Assembly (NCBI RefSeq): GCF_004340785.1
Contig: NZ_SLXS01000001.1
Coordinates: 620,001 to 684,000 of the forward strand
DNA length: 64,000 nucleotides
Origin: Tumebacillus sp. BK434
GTDB lineage: Bacteria; Bacillota; Bacilli; Tumebacillales; Tumebacillaceae
Reading direction: 5' to 3'
Below, piece by piece: positions 45,209-53,854 of this stretch. The position numbers and the translations under genes are program-made. Numbering within the stretch: position 1 is the first letter of the stretch; every line of letters starts with the position of its first letter. The notes under the pieces were generated by a model, which saw only the letters and a program-made list of their open reading frames with translations, was not told the origin of the DNA and ran no database searches.

Positions 45209-45236
45209 AAAAACCGGAGGTTCTCCTCCGGTTTTT
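45209..45236. terminator. Terminator of the germination operon
   Basis: The stem AAAACCGGAGG/CCTCCGGTTTT with loop TTCT has A- and T-runs on both strands. It can also end the leftward GNAT fragment gene that stops at 45247. Confidence 0.92.
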
Positions 45237-45246
45237 GTGCTGTGTG

Positions 45247-45435
45247 CTACAGCTTTAATTCCCATGTCTCCCCGACCAAATCGGCGCAGACCTGCGCCAC
45301 CAGCGCTTCAAATCGCTGATCCCAGCCGTATTCCCGGGCATACAGCACACCGTGGCGGTGAATCACCCAACCGATGTCACCCGGCTTGGGCTGACGCAGC
45401 GTGATGGGGGCGGCTGCTTTTGCGGTGTCAGACAT
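45247..45435 (-). pseudogene. N-terminal fragment of a GNAT acetyltransferase
   Basis: The 62-codon frame starts well (ATG with AAGGAGGT upstream), and residues 11-50 read like the start of the GNAT domain found in MarR-GNAT proteins (RQPKPGDIGWVIHRHGVLYAREYGWDQRF). It stops after VGETWELKL, before the acetyl-CoA binding motif. A complete domain needs about 150 residues, and the operon terminator lies immediately beyond. It is most simply a truncated gene. The intact ribosome binding site leaves open that a short protein is still made. Confidence 0.65.
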
Positions 45436-45472
45436 GTTCTTACCTCCTTTCTCGTGCTGTGGTATAATCTGC

Positions 45473-46189
45473 CTATTCTAAATAGATCATTTTGCGCGTC
45501 ATGCCGCCGTCGATGACAAGGTTGGCGCCGGTGATGAAATCGTTGGCCGGATCGGTCAGATAGATGCAGGCGTTGGCGATATCTGCCGGTCGCCCGACGC
45601 GTCCGGACGGATGCTGAGTATGGTCTTCCTCGCGCAGCTGGCTGTAGTCGCCCGTTTCGATCCAGCCGGGCGAGATCGCATTCACCTGGATTCGATCCGG
45701 ACCGAGCGAGACGGCGAGAGCATGTGTCAGCGCGAGGATGCCGCCTTTGGATGCAGCGTACGCTTCGGTGTTCGGTTCGGACATCAAAGCGCGTGTCGAG
45801 CACATGTTGATGATTTTGCCACCCCCACCCACTTTCATCAGCCTGGCTGCTTCGCGGGCGCAGAGGAACGTGCCGCGCAGGTTGAGGTTGAGAATATCGT
45901 CCCACTCCCCCACGCTGAGTTCGTAAGGAGATTTCCAAACGGAGACCCCGGCGTTGTTGATCAGAACATCCAGTCGGCCGAACTGTTCGCGGATTTTCCG
46001 AAACATACGTTCGATCTCCTGCGGATCTCGCAGGTCGGTCTGCATCGCGGTGGTCTGTTCCGGCGCAAACGGTTCCTTGTCGGCCGCGATCACCGTGGCA
46101 CCTTGTGCGGCATACGTCTCGGCGATCGAGCGGCCGATGCCTTGCGCGGCACCGGTGACGAGCACGACGCGGTTGAGTTGAGTTTTCAT
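45473..46189 (-). CDS. SDR-family oxidoreductase
   Basis: This 238-residue classical short-chain dehydrogenase/reductase has a Rossmann fold that binds NAD(P) through TGAAQGIG (residues about 12-19). NNAG is present and the catalytic pair is in YAASK, with the serine position in NMCSTRA. It ends with the usual FITGANLVIDGGMT. Substrate unknown; an acidic residue after strand 2 (AADKE) favours NAD. The ATG at 46189 has GGAGT about six bases upstream; the frame extends nine codons further without a ribosome binding site. Confidence 0.92.
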   Translation of the reverse strand: MKTQLNRVVLVTGAAQGIGRSIAETYAAQGATVIAADKEPFAPEQTTAMQTDLRDPQEIERMFRKIREQFGRLDVLINNAGVSVWKSPYELSVGEWDDILNLNLRGTFLCAREAARLMKVGGGGKIINMCSTRALMSEPNTEAYAASKGGILALTHALAVSLGPDRIQVNAISPGWIETGDYSQLREEDHTQHPSGRVGRPADIANACIYLTDPANDFITGANLVIDGGMTRKMIYLE

Positions 46190-46273
46190 CGTAGCACTCC
46201 TTTGTAGCACACTCATTGGTATTTACGGTACCGAAATCCAATCGGAGAATCAAGTGAAGAGAAGGTGTTCCCC

Positions 46274-47266
46274 ATGAGTCGAAAAGCGATCCATCTGCTG
46301 ACCACCGAGGTTCTGCAGTCTGCATCCTCCAAATACGGACTTGATCCTGCCCGCCTCGTCGATCTCGGCAGCGGCAATGTCAACACGGTGTATGACTGCC
46401 AGGCGGATGGTCAGTCGTGCATCCTCCGTTTGACCCACAACTCGCGCCGAGAGCAGCGCGAGCTGGCGAGCGAAGCCGATTATGTCAATTACCTCGCCCA
46501 AAACGGGGCGGCGGTGTCGAGGGTCATCCCGTCAAAGGACGGCAACTTGGCGGAAGCGCTGCCGAACGGCTTTAGCGCCGTGCTGTTCGAAAAAGCGCCT
46601 GGGCAGCTGCCGGACGAAGCAGACTGGAACGATGATTTTTATTACCGCTGGGGCAAGCTGACCGGCGCGCTGCATCGGATCAGCCGTTCCTACACGCCCC
46701 CGTCAGGCTTGAAACGACATGCCTGGCACGAAGACGGATGGTTTCAGTTCCGAAGCTACATCCCGGCTGACCAGACAACCGTTTTGCAGCAGGCTGATGA
46801 GCTGCTGGCCGAACTGAACAGCCTGCCCCGTGATGCGGCAGGATACGGGCTGATACACAACGACCTCCATTCCCGCAACTTCCTGCAGCACGGGGAGCAG
46901 TTGACCGCTTTTGACTTTGACGACTGTTGCTACAACTGGTATGTCAACGACATCGCGGTGATCCTCTACCATGCGCTGACCCGCTTTTCCAGACCGCCCC
47001 GCAGCGGCGCGGAAGAAAAAGCGTTCGGCGAGCGGTTCATGCAGCAGTTTCTGACCGGGTATCGCACCGAACATGAACTGGATGCGGCGTGGGTGGCGCG
47101 ACTGCCCCTGTTTCTGAAAATGCGCCGCATGTTGTTATACGTGTTTTATCATCAGGAATTTGATCTGGACAACCTCTCGGCACTGATGTCCGGCCGCATC
47201 GCCGACACGCGGCAGGCGATCGAACAAGATACGCCGCTAACCGACATTCGTTTTGCATCTTTGTGA
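46274..47266 (+). CDS. Aminoglycoside phosphotransferase-family kinase
   Basis: This 330-residue protein with an APH/choline-kinase fold has the catalytic loop HNDLHSRNFL and the metal-binding FDFDDC, with the N-terminal nucleotide loop LGSGNVNTVYDC. Related proteins phosphorylate small molecules such as homoserine or sugars, or are spore-coat CotS-like. The substrate cannot be read here. The ATG at 46274, six bases from GAAGGTG, is preferred over GTG 46265. It diverges from the SDR gene. Confidence 0.82.
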   Translation: MSRKAIHLLTTEVLQSASSKYGLDPARLVDLGSGNVNTVYDCQADGQSCILRLTHNSRREQRELASEADYVNYLAQNGAAVSRVIPSKDGNLAEALPNGFSAVLFEKAPGQLPDEADWNDDFYYRWGKLTGALHRISRSYTPPSGLKRHAWHEDGWFQFRSYIPADQTTVLQQADELLAELNSLPRDAAGYGLIHNDLHSRNFLQHGEQLTAFDFDDCCYNWYVNDIAVILYHALTRFSRPPRSGAEEKAFGERFMQQFLTGYRTEHELDAAWVARLPLFLKMRRMLLYVFYHQEFDLDNLSALMSGRIADTRQAIEQDTPLTDIRFASL

Positions 47267-47282
47267 TAGAGATGCCGAATAA

Positions 47283-47317
47283 GCAAAAGACCAGGGAGTT
47301 CCTCCCTGGTCTTTTGC
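47283..47317. terminator. Bidirectional terminator
   Basis: A perfect 16-bp stem GCAAAAGACCAGGGAG/CTCCCTGGTCTTTTGC lies between the convergent kinase and YugP-type protease genes. Confidence 0.93.
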
Positions 47318-47324
47318 ATGCTGC

Positions 47325-48011
47325 TTACTCATCACGCTGCTGCCCGGCGAAGATCATCACGAATTTCAACAGCTGCAGAATCGAAATCAACGCCGCGGCA
47401 ACATAGGTCAACGCGGCAGCATTCAGCACTTTGTTGACACCGTGCTCTTCGTCATTGCGGATGAACCCTTCCGCCACCATCAGCGCTTTCGCCCGAGAGC
47501 TGGCGTTAAACTCCACCGGCAGTGTGATCACCTGAAACGCCACCGCCACGGAAAACAGCACGATGCCAAATCCGGTCAGCCCCGTCGCGCCAAGCAATAG
47601 CCCGGCGATCAACAGGTATGGCGCCGCGCCGGAGGCGATGCGCACCACCGGGAAGATGCGGTGGCGGAGCACGAGCATCGGGTAGGACATTTTGTGCTGA
47701 ATGGCGTGACCGACCTCATGGCAGGCGACCGACAGCGATGCGATCGAGTGGCCGTAATAAACCGGCTCGGATAGGCGGACGATGCGATGGATCGGGTCAT
47801 AATGGTCGCTGAGCCGCCCCGGCACCGGCTCGACGGGAACGTCGCGCAGTCCCTGACGGTCGAGCAGCGTTCGTGCCGCCTGTTCCCCGGTCATGCCGGA
47901 CGAAGCCGGGACTTGCTCCCAGCGTTTAAATTTCCCCGAGACTTGAAACTGCGCCCACAAGGACAGCCCGAAGGCGATGAAGATCACAATGTCCAGCGGA
48001 TGGAAAAACAA
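47325..48011 (-). CDS. YugP-family zinc metallopeptidase
   Basis: This 228-residue membrane protein has one N-terminal helix, a catalytic segment with HEVGHAIQH (HExxH, near residue 98) and about three further helices, ending in LNAAALTYVAAALISILQLLKFVMIF. The order matches YugP-type neutral zinc metallopeptidases. Its physiological substrate is unknown in the family. It is a single gene between two hairpins. Confidence 0.9.
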   Translation of the reverse strand: MFFHPLDIVIFIAFGLSLWAQFQVSGKFKRWEQVPASSGMTGEQAARTLLDRQGLRDVPVEPVPGRLSDHYDPIHRIVRLSEPVYYGHSIASLSVACHEVGHAIQHKMSYPMLVLRHRIFPVVRIASGAAPYLLIAGLLLGATGLTGFGIVLFSVAVAFQVITLPVEFNASSRAKALMVAEGFIRNDEEHGVNKVLNAAALTYVAAALISILQLLKFVMIFAGQQRDE

Positions 48012-48056
48012 TCGGAACCCTCCTACAGATCATGATCGCTTCCCCTATGTTGCCCA

Positions 48057-48104
48057 AAACGCAAGAAAACCGCTCGTGGAAGAACGGATTTCTTGCGTTT
48101 TAAT
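48057..48104. terminator. Terminator after the HipA-like gene
   Basis: Arms AAAACGCAAGAAAACCG and CGGATTTCTTGCGTTTT enclose a loop of about 13 bases, with T-runs on both strands. It lies just beyond the end of the leftward HipA-like gene. Confidence 0.85.
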
Positions 48105-48149
48105 TTACGTAATATTTTTTATGTGAACACTATGTGGTGTTATGAGCGT

Positions 48150-48947
48150 TCATGTGTTGCATTCTTTCTGTCCTTCATAGGCCAGCCAGCGCTCGATGAT
48201 CGTTCGAATCCGCTTTTGGCGATACAAGAGCAGCCGTTTGATGAACTGGCGGTCGCGCATCTGCAGGTGACCGCGCGGCACGGCGCGCAAGGCTGCATCG
48301 ATCTCCCACATGCGCAGTTTTTCGATCTTTTGGATCATCGGCTCCAGCCGCTCGTTGTCCGATTGTGCAGCGAGCAGGCCCTGTGGCACGTTGTAAAAGC
48401 GCCAGAGCTGCTCCCACAAAGGCGCGTTCCATGCCCCGCGCTTCCATTTGCGCGGCGAGCCGAACAAGGTGTGGCCATGGTCGATCAGGTACCAGTGATA
48501 CCGTTCACCGGGGGTGTTGCGATACAGGACCAAGTTCTTGCCTTTCGCCCGGTCGATGTTGGCGATCCAGGCGTCGAACACGACCATCTGGGCGAGCAGG
48601 TCAAACTGTTCGATATGCTGTTCGGGGGCAGTTTTGACCTCTGCCGCCGCTTCGCGCCACGTGATCACTTCATCCGCCTCGGCCTGTACCGAAACGATCC
48701 CTTCCTGCGGGATGCCGCCCGGCCCCCAGACGGTCGCCATCTCCAGTTTGCCGACCGGAAACCCGAGCCGCTTGGCCAGCGCCGCAGCTATGATTTCGTT
48801 GGCGATCATCGGACCCGAATAATACCACTGCTCTTTGGTTGCGAACTTAAAATACCCGCGCGTGTTGCGTTCGTCGCGCACCACCCAGACCTGCCCTTGA
48901 CGCTTCTCTTTCCAAGGGCGTTCCAGAATCCAATGGTGTCTAGGCAT
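48150..48947 (-). CDS. HipA-like kinase-domain protein
   Basis: This 265-residue protein carries segments typical of HipA-related kinase domains: an N-terminal ATP-binding-like part (YFKFATKEQWYYSGPMIANEIIAAALAKRLGFPV), the catalytic-type DAWIANIDRAKGKNLVLY and the metal-binding-type YLIDHGHTLFG. The DRxxxN pattern of HipA kinases is recognisable as D-R-A-K-G-K-N. No HipB-like antitoxin partner adjoins it, so a toxin role is unlikely. It overlaps the glycosyltransferase gene by eight bases; GGGGGAG points to the ATG at 48947. Confidence 0.75.
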   Translation of the reverse strand: MPRHHWILERPWKEKRQGQVWVVRDERNTRGYFKFATKEQWYYSGPMIANEIIAAALAKRLGFPVGKLEMATVWGPGGIPQEGIVSVQAEADEVITWREAAAEVKTAPEQHIEQFDLLAQMVVFDAWIANIDRAKGKNLVLYRNTPGERYHWYLIDHGHTLFGSPRKWKRGAWNAPLWEQLWRFYNVPQGLLAAQSDNERLEPMIQKIEKLRMWEIDAALRAVPRGHLQMRDRQFIKRLLLYRQKRIRTIIERWLAYEGQKECNT

Positions 48948-50058
48948 TCCTGCTCCCCCTTTCCGCAATCAACGCTTGAAACAGCGCTCCGTACCGGAAA
49001 GCGATCTTCGTCCAATCATACTCGCCAGCCAACTTCCGCCCTGCTTCCCTCCGTGCCGCTGTGCGCTCCGGGTCCTGCCACATCGATCGGATCGCGTCGG
49101 CGATCGTCTGTGGAGCAACGGCAGGGATCAGCGTTGCGGTCGTTTCATTAACGCTGTGCTGCAGTCCGCCGCTTTGGGTGGAGACGAGCGGAATACCGGC
49201 GGCCAGCGCTTCCAAGGCGACCAGGCCGAACGATTCACTGCGGCTTGGCAAGACGAGCGCACCTGCCGTGCGATACGCCCGCTGCACCTCGCGATGCGTG
49301 CGCGGCCCCAGCCAGCGCACCGCGCCGGTCACTCCGAGGCGTTCACACAGACTATGCAGGTGCAAGGTATAGCGTTCAGCACCGCCGCCGACCACGGTGA
49401 GCCGGACGCGCGGCTCCGTTTGGCGCAGCAGGGCGAGCGCGTGCAGCAGCTCTTCGATCCCCTTGTCCCGCACCAGCCGGCCGACGAACAAAAGCTGATC
49501 GAGCGGCGCACGGCGCCTGTCCGTTTCTGGTGGCAGAATGACCCCGTTTGGAATCACCGTCGTCTTCTCGGGACGACCGATTTCTTGCTGCAGCCAGGCG
49601 CTGGGCGCGGTGATCCGATCGGCAAACGTGAACAGCAGCTCCTGCCGTTTGGCCATTTTGTCCCGCGCCAAGGACGATCTTTCATGCCGCACAAGCGAAT
49701 GGCAGCTGTAGACGAGCGGGATGTTCCAGTTTGACTGCAGAAGCAGCGCGAGTTCTTGGCACTGCACGCTGTGCACGTGGAGCAGTTCTGGTGGCGAAGT
49801 TCCTTGTTCGCGCAGCCAGTTGAGGATCGGTTCAGGGAAAAAATGCGTTCGCGATGTATAGTTCGAGTGCCGGGGGAAGCGCACTACTTTTAGGTTGTCA
49901 TGCCGCTTGACCTGGCCAAAGCGCTTATGGCCTTTGGTCAGTACGGTGACTTCATTTGCCGGATCTTGGACCAGCCGCTGCGTCAGCTCTGTGGCGACGA
50001 TACCCAAGCCGCCGATGATCAGCGGGTGAAATTCGTTGCTCAGTACGAAGATCCGCAT
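48940..50058 (-). CDS. Glycosyltransferase family 4 protein
   Basis: This 372-residue GT-B fold enzyme transfers a sugar from a nucleotide donor. The N-terminal acceptor domain starts MRIFVLSNEFHPLIIGGLG, and the donor-binding part contains LLFVGRLVRDKGIEEL and the EX7E-type segment SESFGLVALEALAAG. The acceptor is unknown; a teichoic, spore-coat or surface glycan is possible. The ATG at 50058 follows GGGAGGTGA. It forms a two-gene operon with the overlapping HipA-like gene. Confidence 0.9.
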   Translation of the reverse strand: MRIFVLSNEFHPLIIGGLGIVATELTQRLVQDPANEVTVLTKGHKRFGQVKRHDNLKVVRFPRHSNYTSRTHFFPEPILNWLREQGTSPPELLHVHSVQCQELALLLQSNWNIPLVYSCHSLVRHERSSLARDKMAKRQELLFTFADRITAPSAWLQQEIGRPEKTTVIPNGVILPPETDRRRAPLDQLLFVGRLVRDKGIEELLHALALLRQTEPRVRLTVVGGGAERYTLHLHSLCERLGVTGAVRWLGPRTHREVQRAYRTAGALVLPSRSESFGLVALEALAAGIPLVSTQSGGLQHSVNETTATLIPAVAPQTIADAIRSMWQDPERTAARREAGRKLAGEYDWTKIAFRYGALFQALIAERGSRNA

Positions 50059-50254
50059 CCGCTCACCTCCCTTGAAGTTCACTCCCTCATTCCGGCACCG
50101 TCCAATTGTCGGTTGCCTTTCTGTCCGTTTCCTATTATCTTATGGAAAGAGCCGCCATTTCGGGATCACGGAAAGTTGAAATAGGCTTGTCTGCAACTTT
50201 TATTCTTGAGCTGCGTACTAGTAGATGGAGTTCGAAAAAGGAGAGGATCTTCAG

Positions 50255-50773
50255 TTGGGTACTGCAATCTTGTGGCTGCTGGCTGTCATCATCGCTTCGC
50301 TGTTTATGCTGGCCGCGATGTTCACCACGCTGGTGCCGGTGTTACCTGGCGGTGCGCTGCTGGTCATTCCCGGCGCGCTGATCTATGGCTGGATGGTTGA
50401 TTTTGAACCGTTTACCATGGCGTTTTGGATTGGGCAGGCTGTGCTTGTCGTCGTCAACATGCTGTCAGACAACGTGGCGCAGATACTTGGGATCAAGAAG
50501 ATGGGCGGTTCGAAAGCCGGCATGATCGGCGGCACGATCGGGATGTTTGTCCTGCCGATGCTGATCTCGTTCCTCGGTCCGCTGGCGTTGATCTTTGGCC
50601 CGCTGCTGGGCGCGATCATCGGGGCGATGGCCGGCGAAATGTACATGCGCCGGAAGAGCAACGAAGTGGTCAAAGTCGGCTTCGGTTCGGCGCTGAGCTT
50701 CCTGGCTGGCACGTTTTTCAAAGTGATTTTGGTCGGCATCCAGATCGCTTGGTTCTACATCGCGATTTTTTAA
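50255..50773 (+). CDS. DUF456-family membrane protein
   Basis: This 172-residue protein has about five to six hydrophobic segments. The two similar glycine-rich stretches LVPVLPGGALLVIPGALIYGW and MIGGTIGMFVLPMLISFLGPLALIFGPLLGA are typical of DUF456. Function unknown. AAAGGAGAGGA (50237-50247) lies seven bases before TTG 50255, which I take as the start in place of an ATG at 50225 that precedes the ribosome binding site. Confidence 0.85.
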   Translation: MGTAILWLLAVIIASLFMLAAMFTTLVPVLPGGALLVIPGALIYGWMVDFEPFTMAFWIGQAVLVVVNMLSDNVAQILGIKKMGGSKAGMIGGTIGMFVLPMLISFLGPLALIFGPLLGAIIGAMAGEMYMRRKSNEVVKVGFGSALSFLAGTFFKVILVGIQIAWFYIAIF

Positions 50774-50844
50774 AAACATCCCGTTTTTACGGTTTGCCCT
50801 CCTCGATCTTGGGTATAGTACCAAGAAAAGGAGGGCGTTTCTCT

Positions 50845-51102
50845 ATGGGCATGGGCTTTTGGTCGGAAGCAAAAGAGCATCGGGAAGCAACCGAACACCT
50901 TCACGATACCGCCTGGTGGCAGGGCTTGATGAACGACCCCCACTTTGCGAACTCGTTTCAACGAAACTATGATGTGAGGCTCAAACTGAGCAGCACCGCA
51001 TACATACGCAAGCTGATGAACTCCGAAATGGAGCGCCGGGCCTTTATCGAAGAGGTGCTGCATCCGAACCCCGAACACCTCGCCAACCCTGATCAGGATT
51101 GA
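50845..51102 (+). CDS. Hypothetical protein of 85 residues
   Basis: This small soluble, charged, mostly helical protein (WSEAKEHREATEHLHDTAWWQGLMNDPHFANSF) matches nothing I recognise. The ribosome binding site AAGGAGGG lies about 11 bases before the ATG, and base composition matches its neighbours, so it is probably real. It sits between the DUF456 gene and murC without a clear terminator on either side. Confidence 0.65.
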   Translation: MGMGFWSEAKEHREATEHLHDTAWWQGLMNDPHFANSFQRNYDVRLKLSSTAYIRKLMNSEMERRAFIEEVLHPNPEHLANPDQD

Positions 51103-51213
51103 CTTTCCAGCGCCATAGGCACATCGTTTGGGCGTTGTGCGTACTATGTAACACCACTCCCCCATCTCACCATTCGCAGGAGCTCGCTCCTTTAGAAGAA
51201 AGGGTGCAAAGCG

Positions 51214-52584
51214 ATGAAAAAAATTCATTTTGTAGGCATTAAAGGGACTGGAATGAGCGCGTTGGCGCAGTTGTACGCTCGGATGGGTTATGAGGTGTCC
51301 GGATCGGACAGTCAGGAAGTGTTTTTTACGGACGAACTGCTCTCGAATGCGGGAATCACATATATCGGCTTACCGTCTCCTGAAAAGGTCGACCACGTGG
51401 ACCTCGTCGTTCACTCTTCTGCTTACAATCATGAGCACATCGAGATCAGACGGGCGCTGGAGCTCGGACTTCCCGTGTACACGTATCCGGAATTGCTCGG
51501 TCAGATCACGAAGGAACGGCCGGCCGTGCTGATTTCCGGCACACACGGCAAGACGACCACCACTTCGATGATCGGCGCACTGCTGACACACCACGATCTC
51601 GATCCGATGGTGGTGATCGGCAGCAAAAACTACAACATCGGCAGCAATGCGCGCTTTGGCGACGGGATGCTGGTCGCGGAAGCATGTGAGTACAAGCGCA
51701 ACTTCCTCAACTACAGCCCGAAAATGCTGATCGTCAACAACATCGACTTCGACCACCCGGACTACTTCAAAGATCATGACGATGTGCACCTGGCCTTTCA
51801 GCAGATGGTCGACAAACTGCCCGATGACGGTCTACTCATCGCCTGCGGAGATGATAGCCGCTGCCGGATGCTAAAGACGAATGCAAAAGTGCTTTACTTC
51901 GGCCTGCAGGCGAACAATGACATCTACGCCACGAACATTGACGAGGCGCGAGGCGTGCTGCGCTTCGAAGTGTGGGCGGGAAGCGAGCCGCTCGGAACGG
52001 TGCAATTCCGCTCGCTTGGGCAGCACAATGTACTGAATGCTCTGGCAACGATCGCGCTGGCCCGGCATTTAAACATTCCATTTGCGAAGGTGCAGGCGTC
52101 GCTGAAAGATTTCCAAGGCGTCTATCGCCGCTTCGACTATCTCGGCCGGCTCGGGAAGATGGAGCTGTACGATGATTACGCACACCATCCCAACGAGATT
52201 CAGACTACGCTGCGCGCAGTGAAGAACTCGTTCCCGGACGATCGCCTGATCACCGTGTTTCAGCCGCACACCTATTCGCGGACGAAAAAGTTTCTGCAGG
52301 AGTTTGCCGATTCGCTGACACTGTCCGACGAGGTCCTGCTGGTCAAATTGTTCTCGTCGGCCCGTGAAGCCGATCCTGGCGATCAACTCTCCGAACAGTT
52401 GGCCGACGCGATCCGCGAGCGCGGCAAAGCGGTGACATTTGTAGAAGATCTGGATCAAGGCAGCGCCTATTTGCGCCAGTACGCTCAAGACAGGCAAGGC
52501 ATCGTGCTCACTATGGGCGCAGGCAACGTTCGGGGCATTGGAGAAGACTCGCTTTCCCTGCTCATGGAGTCCAAATCGGAGTAA
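51214..52584 (+). CDS. murC: UDP-N-acetylmuramate-L-alanine ligase-like Mur ligase
   Basis: This 456-residue cytosolic Mur ligase joins an amino acid to UDP-MurNAc at the expense of ATP in peptidoglycan synthesis. The N-terminal UDP-binding domain has GIKGTGMSALA, the central domain carries the P-loop GTHGKTTTTSM, and the C-terminal domain has DDYAHHPNEI and FQPHTYSR. All fit MurC. A Mpl-type muropeptide ligase is the main alternative, but its typical length and neighbours differ. AAAGGGTG precedes the ATG. Confidence 0.82.
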   Translation: MKKIHFVGIKGTGMSALAQLYARMGYEVSGSDSQEVFFTDELLSNAGITYIGLPSPEKVDHVDLVVHSSAYNHEHIEIRRALELGLPVYTYPELLGQITKERPAVLISGTHGKTTTTSMIGALLTHHDLDPMVVIGSKNYNIGSNARFGDGMLVAEACEYKRNFLNYSPKMLIVNNIDFDHPDYFKDHDDVHLAFQQMVDKLPDDGLLIACGDDSRCRMLKTNAKVLYFGLQANNDIYATNIDEARGVLRFEVWAGSEPLGTVQFRSLGQHNVLNALATIALARHLNIPFAKVQASLKDFQGVYRRFDYLGRLGKMELYDDYAHHPNEIQTTLRAVKNSFPDDRLITVFQPHTYSRTKKFLQEFADSLTLSDEVLLVKLFSSAREADPGDQLSEQLADAIRERGKAVTFVEDLDQGSAYLRQYAQDRQGIVLTMGAGNVRGIGEDSLSLLMESKSE

Positions 52585-52592
52585 ATCTAGTG

Positions 52593-52617
52593 AAAGGCCG
52601 CCTACGGGCGGCTTTTC
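52593..52617 (+). terminator. Terminator of murC
   Basis: A short GC-rich stem GCCGCC/GGCGGC with loop TACG and flanking AAA/TTTTC lies about 10 bases after the stop. Confidence 0.85.
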
Positions 52618-52767
52618 TTGTTTTCTATCAGAGGGTACCAGAGGTATTACCCTCCATCTAAAAACGGCGTAGAAAGGAAAATAGAAGGCAGTATTATGTG
52701 AACTGCGCAAAAAACAATCACCTTTCGGTGCAAAAAGATCTCAAAAACTATTTTCCTAATATATATG

Positions 52768-52794
52768 GCGATAATAACCTGTTATCGCTATAAT
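52768..52794 (+). promoter_or_regulatory. Recombinase promoter with overlapping palindrome
   Basis: A perfect -10 box TATAAT (52789-52794) is abutted by the inverted repeat GCGATAA-TAACCTG-TTATCGC (52768-52788), which fills the spacer region. The arrangement suggests an operator that blocks RNA polymerase. No good -35 is visible. Confidence 0.55.
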
Positions 52795-52831
52795 AAGAAC
52801 ATAAAGACTTGACAAGAAAGGAATGGTAGTT

Positions 52832-53791
52832 ATGACAGATGATACGCGCAATCTTCCAGCACTGAGCGGAACGTATGTTCCTAGTGTAGCACAAGAGATG
52901 GGGATCTTGCATGATGAGCATCTGATTACCCTCTTCCTCAATCGCCCCCGACCAAAGCAATGGTCGAAAATGACACGCAAGGCTTATCACCGCGATCTGG
53001 AAGCGTTTTTGAAATTTATAGATGGCACTCCCCTCGCCCAAGTGACATATGTGCAGTTGGTCGAGTACTGCTACACCCTGCAGCACTATGCGTCTGCCAC
53101 GCAGCAGCGCATGATCAATGTGATGCGCTCTTTGTTCCTCTTTGCGCATCGTCTCGGGTACCTTCAGAAAAATCCCTCCGTCTTGATCGCCGCCCCCCGG
53201 GTGCCGATCCGGGCGACGCACAAACGTTCGCTGTCGGTGGCCGAAGCGCAACAGCTGATCGAAACGGCCAAACGGATCGACCGTGCCTACCTGATCGTCG
53301 TGCTGCTGATCACCACCGGCGTCCGAGTCGAGGAACTTTGTCAGGGCAACTGGGGCGATCTGTATGAAGACATGCGGGGCAACATCGGCTGGATGGTGCG
53401 CGGGAAAGGCGACAAAGACCGCCCGGTGTTGATCCGTCCTGATGTCTGGGCGCTGTTGCAAGAGTTCCGCTTGAAAAACGGGTTAAGCCCGGAACTCGAC
53501 CACCGTGATAAAACCCCACTGCTCTTCACCCGCCGCATGACGCGCTACCGCCAGAACGGAGTGCGTGACATCATGTACCGCCTCTCCGATGCGGCCGGCC
53601 TCTCCCGGCGGATCTCGCCGCACATTTTACGCCATACCTGTGCCACGTTTTCCCTGGAGGCGGAAGCGCCGCTTTTGCAAGTGCAGCGGCAGATGGGCCA
53701 TGAGAGTCTGCGGACGACGGAGCGTTATTTGCACGATATTCGCGAGCTTTCGGAAAGCGCCGGCGCGTATATTAACCAAGTCAATATTTAG
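52832..53791 (+). CDS. Stand-alone tyrosine recombinase (XerC/D-like)
   Basis: This 319-residue site-specific recombinase has an N-terminal SAM-like core-binding domain (about 25-130) and a C-terminal catalytic domain. The catalytic residues are visible: Arg in TTGVRVEEL, HxxR in SPHILRHTCAT, His in MGHES and the nucleophilic Tyr in TERYLHD. ATG 52823 overlaps the ribosome binding site AAAGGAATGG; ATG 52832 has correct spacing. No excisionase, relaxase or flanking direct repeats were seen, so it is not clearly part of a mobile element. Confidence 0.9.
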   Translation: MTDDTRNLPALSGTYVPSVAQEMGILHDEHLITLFLNRPRPKQWSKMTRKAYHRDLEAFLKFIDGTPLAQVTYVQLVEYCYTLQHYASATQQRMINVMRSLFLFAHRLGYLQKNPSVLIAAPRVPIRATHKRSLSVAEAQQLIETAKRIDRAYLIVVLLITTGVRVEELCQGNWGDLYEDMRGNIGWMVRGKGDKDRPVLIRPDVWALLQEFRLKNGLSPELDHRDKTPLLFTRRMTRYRQNGVRDIMYRLSDAAGLSRRISPHILRHTCATFSLEAEAPLLQVQRQMGHESLRTTERYLHDIRELSESAGAYINQVNI

Positions 53792-53854
53792 TAGTCTGTA
53801 ATTATGTTATGTCAATTAATAAAAGCCCGGCTCGTATAATGAGAGCAAGGTCTT

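Noticed and set aside
48150-50058. HipBA-type toxin-antitoxin module
   Set aside because: The HipA-like protein lacks a HipB partner and overlaps a glycosyltransferase gene instead, so a toxin role is not supported.
52600-53850. Integrative element bounded by the tyrosine recombinase
   Set aside because: No cargo, tRNA target, excisionase or flanking direct repeat could be found, and murC and spore genes flank it. Only the recombinase itself is supported.
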